Notes: generated by a model from the sequence alone, not told the origin. Positions 52,713 through 62,168 are shown, counted from the stretch's first letter. The stretch is 64,000 bases of DNA from Bradyrhizobium sp. LHD-71 (GCF_031157255.1 NZ_JAVIFX010000022.1:2501-66500), one strand, 5' to 3'. A program made the numbers and translations.

Positions 52713-53311
52713 CGCGTCGCGGCAAGAGTCTCGCGGCCCTGCTCCGGCCGCGTCGCGTCGCCCTGACCGAGCATCCGTTGCATCAGCACCGTATCGACCC
52801 ATTGGCCGAGCTTGAAACCCACCGACCTCAGGGTGCCGACCGGCTGAAACCCGAAGCGCGCATGCAGCGCAATCGACCCTGCATTTTCGCTGTTGCCGAT
52901 CACCGCCAGCATCTGCCGCCACGGTCCCTGCTCGCAGCGGGCGATCAAGGCCGCCAGCAATGCGGTGCCGACGCCCCGTCCGATCATTCCGTCGGCTATG
53001 TAGATCGAATCCTCGATCGTATGACGATAGGCCGGACGCGCACGATATGGACCTGCATAGCAGTATCCGACGACGCGGCCGTCGATCGTGCCGACGAGGT
53101 AAGGCAGCCCTTGCGCCAGAACCGCCGCGCGGCGCGCAATCATCTCGTCCACCGATGGTGGTGTTTCCTCGAACGTCGCCAGCCCGTGCCGCACATGCGG
53201 CGCGTAGATGCTCTGTACCGCGGCCATATCGACGGTTTCGGCGTCGCGCACGACAAGGCCGGCGCGCGCCTGTGCGGGTCCAGCGGCCGCAGGCGGCGAT
53301 GCCTCACTCAT
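52709..53311 (-). CDS. GNAT acetyltransferase, phosphinothricin acetyltransferase-like
   Basis: 200 aa: VRDAETVDMAAVQSIYAPHVRHGLATFEETPPSVDEM, GYCYAGPYRARPAYRHTIEDSIYIADGMIGRGVGTALLAALI (acetyl-CoA loop R-G-x-G) and FGFQPVGTLRSVGFKLGQWVDTVLMQR follow the Pat/Bar/YwnH group, which acetylates phosphinothricin or methionine sulfone/sulfoximine. ATG 53311 has GAGG six bases upstream; a GTG at 53323 is in frame. Operon with the MFS gene. Confidence 0.88.
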   Translation of the reverse strand: MSEASPPAAAGPAQARAGLVVRDAETVDMAAVQSIYAPHVRHGLATFEETPPSVDEMIARRAAVLAQGLPYLVGTIDGRVVGYCYAGPYRARPAYRHTIEDSIYIADGMIGRGVGTALLAALIARCEQGPWRQMLAVIGNSENAGSIALHARFGFQPVGTLRSVGFKLGQWVDTVLMQRMLGQGDATRPEQGRETLAATR

Positions 53312-53429
53312 TCCATGCCTCACTTTTTATGCCTTCCTGTTTCGTTTCGCCGTCGATATGGCCTTATGGCAGGCGCACCCCATAAAGGAAGGTTTTACAA
53401 ATTATGCCGTGCATGAGATTTTCTTATCC

Positions 53430-54326
53430 ATGAAGACTCTCAATCTCGACTATCTGCGGACTTTTCTCGACGTGATCGAGCTCGGCAGCTTTTCCGCCGC
53501 CGCCGACCGCCTCTCGCTGACCCAGCCCGCGGTCAGCCTGCAGATCCGTCAGCTCGAGAATCGGCTCGGGACCCGGCTCGTCGAACGCATCGGCCGGCGC
53601 GCACAGCCGACCGGCGCCGGCGCCGAGCTTGCAGGCTACGCCCGCGAGCTCGACAGGCTGGCCGCGCGAGCGGTCGAAGCGGTCAGCCGTCATGCGACCG
53701 GCACCATCGGCCGGGTGCGGATCGGCACCGGTGCGACGGCCTGCATCTATCTGCTGCCGCCTTTGCTCAGAGAGCTGCGCCGGAGGTTTCCATCGCTGCA
53801 AATCACGGTGAGCACCGGCAACACCGCCGACGTCGTCAGAGCCGTTGACGACAACACGATCGACGTCGCGCTCGTCACATTGCCGGCGTCAGGCCGCTTG
53901 CTGGAAATCACGCCGATCCTTGACGACGAGTTCGTCCTGCTCGCGCCGGCTTCGATCAAGCTGCCGCCACGCCTGACGGCGCAAGCGCTGTCCGCCCTGC
54001 CGATCCTGCTGTTCGAGCCGGGAGGAAACACGCGGCGGATCGCCGACGAATGGTTCAGGCGCAGCGGCATCACCCTGAAGCCGGAGATGTCGCTCGGCAG
54101 CGTCGAGGCCATCAAGGAGCTGGTGCGCGCCGGCCTCGGCTGTGCCGTGCTGCCGGCCATGGCGGTGCAGTCGGAGAGACACCGCAAGGGGCTGGTCGTC
54201 CGATCGCTGACGCCGAAGCTGCATCGGACGCTTGCGCTGGTGATCCGGCGCGACAAGCCGTTGCACCGCGGCCTGAAGGAGGTCGTCGGCGCCCTGACGC
54301 GGCTCTCGAAGACAACGACCGAATGA
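53430..54326 (+). CDS. LysR-family transcriptional regulator
   Basis: 298 aa: helix-turn-helix LDYLRTFLDVIELGSFSAAADRLSLTQPAVSLQIRQLENRLGTRLVER followed by a periplasmic-binding-like effector domain (VRIGTGATACIYLLPPLLREL). ATG 53430 begins the normal N-terminus. It is divergent from the GNAT-MFS pair, so it may control that operon, or the molybdenum hydroxylase gene with which it converges. Confidence 0.93.
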   Translation: MKTLNLDYLRTFLDVIELGSFSAAADRLSLTQPAVSLQIRQLENRLGTRLVERIGRRAQPTGAGAELAGYARELDRLAARAVEAVSRHATGTIGRVRIGTGATACIYLLPPLLRELRRRFPSLQITVSTGNTADVVRAVDDNTIDVALVTLPASGRLLEITPILDDEFVLLAPASIKLPPRLTAQALSALPILLFEPGGNTRRIADEWFRRSGITLKPEMSLGSVEAIKELVRAGLGCAVLPAMAVQSERHRKGLVVRSLTPKLHRTLALVIRRDKPLHRGLKEVVGALTRLSKTTTE

Positions 54327-54369
54327 GTCCGTCGGCCATAGAACCGTGACCTCCTCGCTATTGCGACCC

Positions 54370-56670
54370 TCAGGCCCCGCGGGCCTGGCAGGCGCGCCAG
54401 ATCTTTTCCGTTGTCAGCGGCATCTCGAGCTTATGCGCGTCGCCGCCGATGGCGTTCTGGACAGCATGGACGATGGCCGCGAGCGAGCCGGTGGTGCCTG
54501 CTTCACCGACCCCCTTCACGCCGAGCGGATTAGTCGTCGCCGGCGTCGGCCTGCTGACGTCGACGATCGGCGGCATGTCGGTCGCGCGCGGCATGCCATA
54601 GTCCATGAAGGACGCCGTGATGAGCTGGCCGCCGGTATCGTAAACCAGGTTTTCCATCAGCACCTGGCCAAGCCCCTGTGCAATCGAGCCGTGCATCTGC
54701 CCGGTGACGAGCACATGATCCATCACGTTGCCGCAATCGTCGACAGCCACGTAGGAAACGATCTTCGTCTCGCCGGTTTCGGGATCGACCTCCACCTCAG
54801 CCACGTGGCAGCCGTTCGGGAACGTCTGCGGCGTGTCGATGACATTTGCCGTGTCGAGGTCTTCGTCGAAGGTCTTCGCCTTCGCAAGCTCGGTCGCACG
54901 GCCCGCGACGTCGAACAGTGACAGGCGACGGTCGGTGCCGACGATGCCGAACATGCCGTCACGGTACTCGATATCGGTTTCGGTGGCCTCCAGCAGGCTG
55001 GCAGCGATCTTCCGGCCCTTTTCGAGCATGCTGTCGACCGCGCCGACCAGGGCGCTGCCGACGGTCATGGTCGTGCGCGAACCGACCGACGAGGATGCCG
55101 GTCCGGCAATGTCGGCCCGGCTGCGGTTCGCGTCGAGCCGAACCTTTGCCGACGGAATGCCAAGACGTTCGGCAACGAGCCTCGGAAAAACGGTCGCGTG
55201 CCCCTGCCCGGTCGAATGCACGCCGACGCCCAACAGAATCGTGCCATCACCAGGAAACGACAGCGCCGCGCCCTCACGGGGCAGCGCGCCCGCATGCTCC
55301 AGGAAGAAAGAGACGCCGATGCCCCGCAGCTTGCCTTCCCGCAATGCGGCTTTGCGACGCTTGCCGAAATCATTATAGCCGCCTGCCGCCAGCGCATCCT
55401 GCAGGATCGGCGCGAAGTTGCCACTGTCGAACACGGTGCCGACCGCCGTCTTGAACGGCATGGCGGTGGCCGCGATCAGGTTGCGGCGGCGGAGCACGAT
55501 CGCATCGATGCCGCTGACGCGCGCGGCCTCCTCGACCAGCCTTTCCATGGTGTAGTTCGCTTCGGGACGACCGGCGCCGCGGTAGGGTCCGGTGGGCAGC
55601 GTGTTGGTAAAGACGCAGCGAACGTCGATCGACATCTTCGGAATGTCGTAGGCGCAAGGAAAACACCGGGCGAAGTTCATCGTCTGGATGTTGGCGCCCG
55701 CCGCAGCAATATACGCACCCATGCCGGCCAGATGCTGCACGCGGAGCGCAAGGAACCTGCCTTTGGCATCGAGCGCCAGCTCCGCGTTGGTGACCGTGTC
55801 CCTCGCCTGGTTGTCGGTGAGGAACGCCTCCGTCCGGTCCGACATCCAGTGCACCGGCCGCCCGGTCAGCCGCGCTGCGACCAGGAGTGCGACGTATTCA
55901 GGATAGACCGATGTCTTCATCCCGAACGCGCCGCCGACGTCGTCGGTATGGACGTCGACTTGCTCACGCGTCAGGCCGAGAACCGCAACAAGCTGGTCCC
56001 GCAGCGCCGTGGCGCCCTGCGAGCATGCGCGCAGCGTGTAGCGGCTCGCCCTGGCGTCGTAGACGGCCGTGGCACCGCGCGGCTCCATCGACGACACCGA
56101 GATCCTTTGATTAACGGTCCTCACCCGGGCGATATGCGTCGCCTTCTCGAAAATTTCAGCGATGCCGTCGCCAGCCGCAGCGATGGTCGGCATCGACCAG
56201 TCCAGCGCCACGTTGCCCGGTGCCTGCGGCCAGAGTTGCGGCGCACCGCTTACGGTCGCGTCCGTGACTGACGTGACGTGCGCCAACGGCTCGTATTCGA
56301 CCTCGACCAGTTCGGCCGCATCGCGTGCTGCCGAAAGCGTCTCCGCGACAATCAGAGCGACCGGTTCGCCCACATGCATGACGCGCGTTCTGGCGAGCGA
56401 GGGTCGTGGCGGCACGATCAGCGAAGCACCGTCGCGGCCCGCAAGCGGCGGATGCCGCGAGATGCTTGTTACGCCGGCGGCCTCGATATCGGCGCCAGTC
56501 AGCACGCTGACGACGCCCGGCACTGCGCTCGCCGGCGCCGCGTCGAGTCTCGCGATGCTCGCATGCGCGACCGACGCGCGCACGAAACAGCCGATGAGTT
56601 GCTTCGGCTGACTGAGATCGTCGGCGAAGCGTCCGTGTCCTCTCACAAGTCGATCGTCTTCCACTCGCAT
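54370..56670 (-). CDS. xanthine dehydrogenase family molybdopterin-binding subunit (CoxL form II-like)
   Basis: 766 aa large subunit of a molybdenum hydroxylase. It contains the aldehyde oxidase/xanthine dehydrogenase a/b hammerhead domain (RLVRGHGRFADD) and Mo-binding domain: GGAFGMKTSVYPEY, the active-site loop TGPYRGAGRPEANY (PYRGAGR, the form II type rather than the CO dehydrogenase CSFR) and the catalytic Glu in GVKGVGEAG. No FAD (CoxM) or 2Fe-2S (CoxS) subunit is nearby, so its partners must be elsewhere. ATG 56670 (MRVEDDRLVRG) is preferred to 56718. Confidence 0.92.
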   Translation of the reverse strand: MRVEDDRLVRGHGRFADDLSQPKQLIGCFVRASVAHASIARLDAAPASAVPGVVSVLTGADIEAAGVTSISRHPPLAGRDGASLIVPPRPSLARTRVMHVGEPVALIVAETLSAARDAAELVEVEYEPLAHVTSVTDATVSGAPQLWPQAPGNVALDWSMPTIAAAGDGIAEIFEKATHIARVRTVNQRISVSSMEPRGATAVYDARASRYTLRACSQGATALRDQLVAVLGLTREQVDVHTDDVGGAFGMKTSVYPEYVALLVAARLTGRPVHWMSDRTEAFLTDNQARDTVTNAELALDAKGRFLALRVQHLAGMGAYIAAAGANIQTMNFARCFPCAYDIPKMSIDVRCVFTNTLPTGPYRGAGRPEANYTMERLVEEAARVSGIDAIVLRRRNLIAATAMPFKTAVGTVFDSGNFAPILQDALAAGGYNDFGKRRKAALREGKLRGIGVSFFLEHAGALPREGAALSFPGDGTILLGVGVHSTGQGHATVFPRLVAERLGIPSAKVRLDANRSRADIAGPASSSVGSRTTMTVGSALVGAVDSMLEKGRKIAASLLEATETDIEYRDGMFGIVGTDRRLSLFDVAGRATELAKAKTFDEDLDTANVIDTPQTFPNGCHVAEVEVDPETGETKIVSYVAVDDCGNVMDHVLVTGQMHGSIAQGLGQVLMENLVYDTGGQLITASFMDYGMPRATDMPPIVDVSRPTPATTNPLGVKGVGEAGTTGSLAAIVHAVQNAIGGDAHKLEMPLTTEKIWRACQARGA

Positions 56671-56825
56671 GCGCGCGCCCCTCACAACTTCCAGATGAAA
56701 ACGAACTCTACGCAACAAGATTTAAACGCGCGAGTGTCGCGTCGTTAAACTAAAATTCGACTGTTCCGCTGAACGAACCAGTACGACGTTGGTGACATGG
56801 TGCGCGCATTGGACGAGGGGAAACT

Positions 56826-57011
56826 ATGGCGACCAAGCTACAAGTGAGACAGAGCAACGTGATCGCGTTTCCGCAGGCGCCGCGCGTGCGCCTTGCGATC
56901 CGCTGCGAGGATTCGAGTCGCCCGGCGATCTGCTCGCATTGTGGTGGTGTGCTCGCAAAAGGCGAGTCCGAAGACGACTGCTCCAGCGTCCGCATTTCCA
57001 AGTCGTCGTAA
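56826..57011 (+). CDS. small CxxC-containing protein
   Basis: 61 aa, not recognised. A good ribosome binding site (GAGGGGAAACT) precedes the ATG. One CSHCGG pair and a nearby Cys suggest a partial zinc ribbon; the N-terminus (MATKLQVRQSNVIAFPQAPRVRLAIRCEDS) is basic. It lies in the divergent gap after the molybdenum hydroxylase gene. Confidence 0.55.
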   Translation: MATKLQVRQSNVIAFPQAPRVRLAIRCEDSSRPAICSHCGGVLAKGESEDDCSSVRISKSS

Positions 57012-57368
57012 ACCGCGAGCTTCGTCCTTCCTGACGACGCCCTTCCATCCGGCACCGTCGATTGGACGACCTGCCCGGCTCCGGCCAGGCGCGGGACCGA
57101 CGATGCGGGAACGACAAGGTTGGATCTGTTGAGCGCGAGTCGCCTTGCGGATCGAGGCGGCTGCGCAGTCAGCAATACGCGGCAATTCGCGCCTCGAACT
57201 GCCTGTTTTGCGTGCAGACCACCGGCGATCGCGGGGCATCCACATTGAATAGCCGCCACAAGGACTTCGGCGGCATAACTGCATGCGTCTGTGAGACTAC
57301 CTTGCAGCGCAGCAAAGGCCTATTTTGCGCTGGTCCGACGCGCAGAGCCGGGTGCTGCGCAGATACAG
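57012..57368. other. intergenic stretch without a gene
   Basis: No coding region, terminator or clear promoter could be supported here; the open frames have no ribosome binding site and no recognisable domain. Confidence 0.4.
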
Positions 57369-58478
57369 ATGAAGAACGGCGCCTTGCACCAGCCCCTCGC
57401 CTCGCTTTCAGTTTCCAGCCAACGACGCACCGCGTTCTTGCGCGTCGCGGAGGCGCTTGCGGCAGGCGCCTGCGGCGGCTTCATCTTCAACTGGCTCGGA
57501 ATGCCGGCAGGATTTCTGTCGGGCGCGATGCTGGTGGTCGCCATTCTCGCGCTTGCCGGCCGGCCGCTGTCGGTGCCGCAACCGCTGATGCATATCATGA
57601 CCGCGACATTGGGCATCACGCTCGGCTCCGCCGCGACGCCCGAAATGATGCACGGCATGACCACCTATCCGATCAGCCTGACAATGCTCGGCCTCGGCAC
57701 CGTCTGCGTCACGCTCGGCTCGATGCTCTATCTGCGTTATGTTCACGGCTGGAGCGCGCTTTCTGCCCTTCTCGGCGCGGTGCCCGGTGCCCTGTCCCAG
57801 ACTGTGGCGATGGCGCTCGAGACGAAATCCGACGAGGTCGGTGTCGCGATCGTACAGACATTGCGCGTGGTGTTGCTGGCCGTCTTTTTGCCGATGGGGC
57901 TGGCGCTTGCGGGCATGTCGATCACCGGTCCGGGCATGAGCCGCCTCGCCGTGGCTGACACTGCGTCGCTGCCACTTTTGGTGGGTGTCGCCGTCGCGAT
58001 CGGTTACCTCTTCCACCGGCTGAGGTTTCCCGGCGGATGGATGTTCGGAGCCATGCTGGGCTCAGGCGTGCTGCACGCTTTCGGCATCGTCCGAGGCGGC
58101 CTGCCGATCTGGGTCGTCAACATCGCCATGGTCGGCATCGGCGCGATGGTCGGCACCCGCTTTGCGACCATCGGCTTCAGCGCCTTCATGCGCTACCTGG
58201 CCGCCGGGATCGGCTCGCTCGCGGTTGCACTCGTGGTCATCACAGCCTTCCTGCTGCTCACCGTCTGGCTCGCCGGCGTGCCGATTCAGGACACGACGAT
58301 GGCGTTTGCGCCCGGCGCCATGGACGTGATGATGGCAGTGGCCCTGACGCTGCAACTCGATCCGATCTTCGTCGGCGCGCACCATCTGTTCCGCTTCATC
58401 AGCGTGTCGCTCGCCCTGCCACTCGTGGTGCGCACGGTGGCACCGAAGACGACCGAGATTCCGGAGAACGAGATCTAA
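57369..58478 (+). CDS. AbrB family (AbrB duplication) transporter
   Basis: 369 aa with about ten membrane helices in two repeats: GGFIFNWLGMPAGFLSGAMLVVAI in the first and HRLRFPGGWMFGAMLGSGVLHAF in the second, the P-x-G-W-M-x-G-A-M pattern of the AbrB/TIGR03082 family of putative transporters or regulators of ammonia monooxygenase-like genes. ATG 57369 (MKNGALHQP) is chosen. The stop TAA is the first three bases of the repeat that follows. Confidence 0.88.
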   Translation: MKNGALHQPLASLSVSSQRRTAFLRVAEALAAGACGGFIFNWLGMPAGFLSGAMLVVAILALAGRPLSVPQPLMHIMTATLGITLGSAATPEMMHGMTTYPISLTMLGLGTVCVTLGSMLYLRYVHGWSALSALLGAVPGALSQTVAMALETKSDEVGVAIVQTLRVVLLAVFLPMGLALAGMSITGPGMSRLAVADTASLPLLVGVAVAIGYLFHRLRFPGGWMFGAMLGSGVLHAFGIVRGGLPIWVVNIAMVGIGAMVGTRFATIGFSAFMRYLAAGIGSLAVALVVITAFLLLTVWLAGVPIQDTTMAFAPGAMDVMMAVALTLQLDPIFVGAHHLFRFISVSLALPLVVRTVAPKTTEIPENEI

Positions 58479-58580
58479 AGCATGATCCGGAAAAGTGGGC
58501 ACCGGTTTTCCGAAAAGATCATGCTCAAACCAGAAGCTAAAGCGCGATGGTGATTCAACCAAGTGCCATCGCGCTTTAGC
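58479..58580. repeat. paired-hairpin element E (RIME-like)
   Basis: First hairpin: AGCATGATC (58479-58487) / GATCATGCT (58517-58525) with inner CGGAAAA (58488-58494) / TTTTCCG (58506-58512). Second hairpin: a perfect 15-bp stem 58536-58550 / 58566-58580 (AAAGCGCGATGG core) around a 15-nt loop. It resembles the rhizobial intergenic mosaic palindromes. It fills the gap between two convergent genes and its ends adjoin or form their TAA stops (58476-58478 and, on the minus strand, 58576-58578). Confidence 0.85.
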
Positions 58581-59100
58581 CGTTCGCCCCGCGCATCCGC
58601 GAAAGTCCGAACAGCGCGATCAGGCCCATCAGACCTGAAATCAGGAAATTGTAGCCGGCAAGCGATAGGCCGAGGAAACGCCACTGCACCTCGTCGCAAC
58701 GGACCACCCTGACCGTATCGAGCCGCTGCAAGAGGTTTCCGGCGCTGCCGAGATCGGTGACCGGCCCACTGCAGGTGGCGGGCCCCGCCCAGAAGCCCCA
58801 CTCGACGCCGGCGTGAAATGCACCGAAGATCGCGTTGGCGAACGCGGCCAGAGCAAGGATCGCAAGCCCTCCGATCAGGAACGCCCGCGGCAGGCGAGGC
58901 GCTGCGAAGGCCAGCAACGCACCGAGCACGATCACCAGATAATAAGCATAGCGCTGCTGGAGGCACATGGGACAGGGCTTGATGTCGAGCCCGTACTCAA
59001 AGAACCACGCTCCCGCGAGCGTTGCCGCCCCGATCGCAGCGATGGTGCCCGCCGCCAGCGCAGCGGGGTTCGGACCCGTCTCGGCAACCTCTGTCCGCAT
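58576..59100 (-). CDS. disulfide bond formation protein B (DsbB family)
   Basis: 174 aa with four membrane helices. The first periplasmic Cys pair is KPCPMCLQQRYAYY (CPMC in place of CVLC) and the second pair is split between ATCSGP and VVRCDEVQW; the quinone-proximal Arg of QQR is present. It reoxidises a DsbA-type partner, not seen in the window. ATG 59100 is preferred; the longer frame from 59340 adds a hydrophilic non-family stretch. Its TAA stop comes from the repeat element. Confidence 0.9.
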   Translation of the reverse strand: MRTEVAETGPNPAALAAGTIAAIGAATLAGAWFFEYGLDIKPCPMCLQQRYAYYLVIVLGALLAFAAPRLPRAFLIGGLAILALAAFANAIFGAFHAGVEWGFWAGPATCSGPVTDLGSAGNLLQRLDTVRVVRCDEVQWRFLGLSLAGYNFLISGLMGLIALFGLSRMRGANG

Positions 59101-59352
59101 CAACAAGGCCGTGCTCCAATTCGTAAAATCGTCGTAACGCGACCGATTTGCGCTGTCGAGGCGGTGCCGGATCACGAACAGTTGGGACCGGCCGCCGCCA
59201 GCACGCATCCGATGCGTCTTTCCGGCTTCCGCGCGAAGCTCTGCCGGCGAAGTCGGGTTGACCGGCGGCCGGCTGCCGCTATAGTCCGCCCGCTTCGCGG
59301 GGCTGCGGCTGAAATCCTGTTCAATGGACGACCGGCGCACGCTCAGGCGAAT

Positions 59353-59437
59353 GCCCCTGTGGCGGAACTGGTAGACGCGCTCGACTCAAAATCGAGTTCC
59401 GCAAGGAGTGCTGGTTCGATTCCGGCCAGGGGCACCA
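59353..59437 (+). tRNA. tRNA-Leu (anticodon CAA)
   Basis: 85 bases including encoded CCA. Acceptor stem GCCCCTG / CAGGGGC, D arm GGCGGAACTGGTAGACGC, anticodon stem CTCGA / TCGAG with loop CTCAAAA (anticodon CAA), long class II variable arm and T arm CTGGTTCGATTCCGG. It sits between dsbB (divergent) and the convergent efflux gene, whose stop codon begins at the very next base. Confidence 0.95.
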
Positions 59438-61027
59438 TCACTTGCGGTTCAGTGCGAACCTGATGATCAGCAAAATTGGCGTCGCCACCACGAAAAGAAG
59501 CCCAATCGCAAGAAAGCACTCATTGAAGGACAGTGTGGCGACTTGCTGTGCAAATGCCTTCTGGATGAAGGCGGTTGCGGCTTGGGTAGCACCTTCCGGC
59601 TCATGGCCTCGTGCGGCCAGCAAGCTTCCGAGCGCTTCCTGACGTTCTGCCAGCGCGCGATTCCCGACAGCAAGGTATTGTGACAACACCGTACGGTTCA
59701 ACGCGTTCTGGTGATCAAGATATGTGGTCAGCCAGGCTATGCCGATCTGCCCGCCAATCTGACGGCCGATATTGAACAGCGCGATGCCCTGCGGCAGGAC
59801 GCGCCTGTCCAGACCGCCGAGCGTCACCAGCGTCAATGAAACGAACAGGAGGCCAAGCCCCAGCCCTCGCAGAAGAAGCGCCGGCACCATGTCGGGCAAA
59901 CCGCTTTCGGAGTTCGATCCGGCAAGCATCCACATCGCGGTCATAAAGCAGATGATGCCGAAGGGAATCGTCTTGGTTGGGTCCAGATCCTTCAACTGGA
60001 TCAGCGCCCCTGCCACCAAAAGACCGGCACAGACCATGAGACCGCTCGGCAGAAGCAGCAACCCGGCGTAGGTCGGTGACAGGTCGAGCACGCTTGTCGC
60101 AAAGGCTGGCACAACGAAGGCGCTGCCGGACAGCGCGCACCCGGCGACGAAGCTGACGATGAAGCCAAAGCTGAAGTGCTGGTCGCGGAAGACGGCGAAA
60201 TCGATCAGAGCGCCGCGGCTCTGCCTGACGACCTGCCACGCCAGGAATGCAATCATCGCGAGCCCGGCCAGCAGGCTGACTTCGGCAATCTCCGGCTCGT
60301 CGAACCAGTTGTATCGACTACCCTCCTGCGTGACGAAGACAATGGACGTCATGGCAATTGCAAGAAGAGTCACGCCGATCCAATCGAACCGGCGAGGCGG
60401 AGATGACGACAACGTCGTATCCTCGATCGGCATGATGCGGCACACGAGCAAGCCGCAAAGGCCGAGCGGCAGATTGACAACGAAGATCCACGACCACGAC
60501 GCGTTATCGACGATCCAGCCTTGCAGCGCCGGAGCAATCGTCGTCGGAGCCATGATCGTACTGAAGGCAAAGACGGCTTGGACAATGCCCTGGCGACAAC
60601 GTGGAAATACGTCGAACAGCACAAGTTGGCTGCTGACGAGCAGTGCCGCTCCGGCAGTACCCTGGATAATGCGCCAGGCAATGAGCGCGGTCAGGTCGCT
60701 CGTCGCAGCACATCCGACAGAGCTGATCATCAACATCGCGGTCGAACCGACGATCAGCCGACCGGAAGCGATCCGTTGGTCAAGCCAGACTGCGGCCGGG
60801 AAGGCGGTAAGTTTCGCTGCAAGATAGGCCATGTTGAGCCACGCGACCTCGTCTGGCGTGGCGTGGGTGCCTCCCATGACATGCCCGCGCGCAACGACGA
60901 GAATCGTGCTGTTGATGGCGTCCGTCGTCGCGGCAACGGTCAGGATCATCAGGAAAAGCCACGGGCGGCGCGTGGAGCCCTGCGACGCCAGAGCGGCGGC
61001 GTCGGAATGTCCCGCAAACGTGGTCAT
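59438..61027 (-). CDS. DHA2 family MFS multidrug transporter (EmrB-like)
   Basis: 529 aa with about 14 membrane helices: WLFLMILTVAATTDAINSTILVVARGHVMGG, AWLNMAYLAAKLTAFPAAVWLDQRIASGRLIVGSTAMLM, SWSWIFVVNLPLGLCGLLVC are EmrB-type marks. It pumps drugs or detergents through a tripartite complex. Its ATG overlaps the emrA-like stop by four bases. The stop is immediately after the tRNA-Leu CCA end. Confidence 0.93.
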   Translation of the reverse strand: MTTFAGHSDAAALASQGSTRRPWLFLMILTVAATTDAINSTILVVARGHVMGGTHATPDEVAWLNMAYLAAKLTAFPAAVWLDQRIASGRLIVGSTAMLMISSVGCAATSDLTALIAWRIIQGTAGAALLVSSQLVLFDVFPRCRQGIVQAVFAFSTIMAPTTIAPALQGWIVDNASWSWIFVVNLPLGLCGLLVCRIMPIEDTTLSSSPPRRFDWIGVTLLAIAMTSIVFVTQEGSRYNWFDEPEIAEVSLLAGLAMIAFLAWQVVRQSRGALIDFAVFRDQHFSFGFIVSFVAGCALSGSAFVVPAFATSVLDLSPTYAGLLLLPSGLMVCAGLLVAGALIQLKDLDPTKTIPFGIICFMTAMWMLAGSNSESGLPDMVPALLLRGLGLGLLFVSLTLVTLGGLDRRVLPQGIALFNIGRQIGGQIGIAWLTTYLDHQNALNRTVLSQYLAVGNRALAERQEALGSLLAARGHEPEGATQAATAFIQKAFAQQVATLSFNECFLAIGLLFVVATPILLIIRFALNRK

Positions 61028-62133
61028 TGCGATCGAGCTGTGCGGAAGAGCGAAAGGTGAAGGCGATCCGGAGCAGTTTGCGGCGGCTGGTTCGCCGCTA
61101 TTGATCGCAGGTCGATGCTCACTTCGACCGACATGCCGGGAACGAGACGTCCCAGAAGCGCATGGTTCTCGTCAAGCCTGATCTTTACCGGTACGCGTTG
61201 CACGATTCTGACGAAATTGCCTGTTGCATTATCGGGCGGTAGCAGGCTGAACGCCGCGCCGCTTCCGGGCGAGAGGCTGTCCACCACGCCGCTTATGGCG
61301 ACACCTGAGTAGCCGTCGACGGTGATCGTAGCCGCCTGTCCAACGTGCATGCGCGCGATCTGCGTTTCCTTGAAGTTGGCCACTACCCAGACGCCCTTGA
61401 CCGGTACGATCGACAGCAGGACGCCGCCGGGCCGCACGTATTCGCCGGTGCGCACGCGCCGATTGCCGACGACGCCGGCAACGGGAGCACGGATGATGGT
61501 CTCTGAGAGAGCGATCTCGGCCAGCTGAAGATTCGCGCGCGCCTCTGCCATGCGCGCTTCGAGCTGCCTGGTCTCCGATTCAAGAACGCGCTCCTGCTCC
61601 CGCGCGGCCGCTATCGCCGCCTCGCCTCTCGCCAGAGCTGCGCGCGCTCGCTCTGCATCGGCGGTCGCACTGTCGTGCGTTCGTCGGGACGTTGCGCCTG
61701 AATCAACAAGCTGCGTCGTTCTCGCCAGCTGACGCCCGGAAAACACAACGTCGGCCCGGGCCATTTCCGCGGCGGCCTCCGCTTCGCGAATGATGGCGCG
61801 CTGCATTTGTTGCCTTCGCTGCAGGTTCTCGATCGCCGCGGCAACCTGCGCAACTGTCGCGGCAGCACGATCGCGCTGCGCGCGATAATCCTCGTCAGCT
61901 ATTCGCAGAAGTACGGAGCCGGCATCGACTACCTGGTTGTCATCAACCAAGACGTCCGCCACGTAGCCTGAAATTTTGGGACTGATGGCCGTGATATCGC
62001 CGTGCACATAAGCGTTATCGGTCGAACGGGTCGTCTCCGCTCTTTCCCGCCATGCCCACACTGCCCATGCCGCCACAGCGATCAGCAGCGCAGCGCTCGT
62101 TCCGATCAGTGAGCGTCTCGCGATGCTTTTCAT
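61024..62133 (-). CDS. HlyD/EmrA-family membrane fusion protein
   Basis: 369 aa periplasmic adaptor. One N-terminal membrane helix (LIGTSAALLIAVAAWAVWAW), lipoyl half TDNAYVHGDITAISPKISGYVADVLVDDNQVVDAGSVLLRI, long coiled coil (residues about 90-200, Ala/Glu/Arg-rich), second lipoyl half IIRAPVAGVVGNRRVRTGEYVRPGGVLLSIVP and barrel-sandwich part VVANFKETQIARMHVGQAATI. ATG 62133 follows AAGAGAG; 62154 is possible. Divergent from tetR, first gene of the pump operon. Confidence 0.93.
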   Translation of the reverse strand: MKSIARRSLIGTSAALLIAVAAWAVWAWRERAETTRSTDNAYVHGDITAISPKISGYVADVLVDDNQVVDAGSVLLRIADEDYRAQRDRAAATVAQVAAAIENLQRRQQMQRAIIREAEAAAEMARADVVFSGRQLARTTQLVDSGATSRRTHDSATADAERARAALARGEAAIAAAREQERVLESETRQLEARMAEARANLQLAEIALSETIIRAPVAGVVGNRRVRTGEYVRPGGVLLSIVPVKGVWVVANFKETQIARMHVGQAATITVDGYSGVAISGVVDSLSPGSGAAFSLLPPDNATGNFVRIVQRVPVKIRLDENHALLGRLVPGMSVEVSIDLRSIAANQPPQTAPDRLHLSLFRTARSQ

Positions 62134-62168
62134 GGACTTGCTCTCTTTACGCATCAATTTGATAATGC

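Noticed and set aside
51561-52922. MFS gene starting at 52922
   Set aside because: The extra 70 codons lie inside the GNAT gene in another frame and lack membrane character; ATG 52712 with ATGA coupling is better.
57062-57958. 298-codon open frame overlapping the AbrB-type gene
   Set aside because: Its second half is a frame-shifted reading of the AbrB gene with runs of Arg and Ala; no domain.
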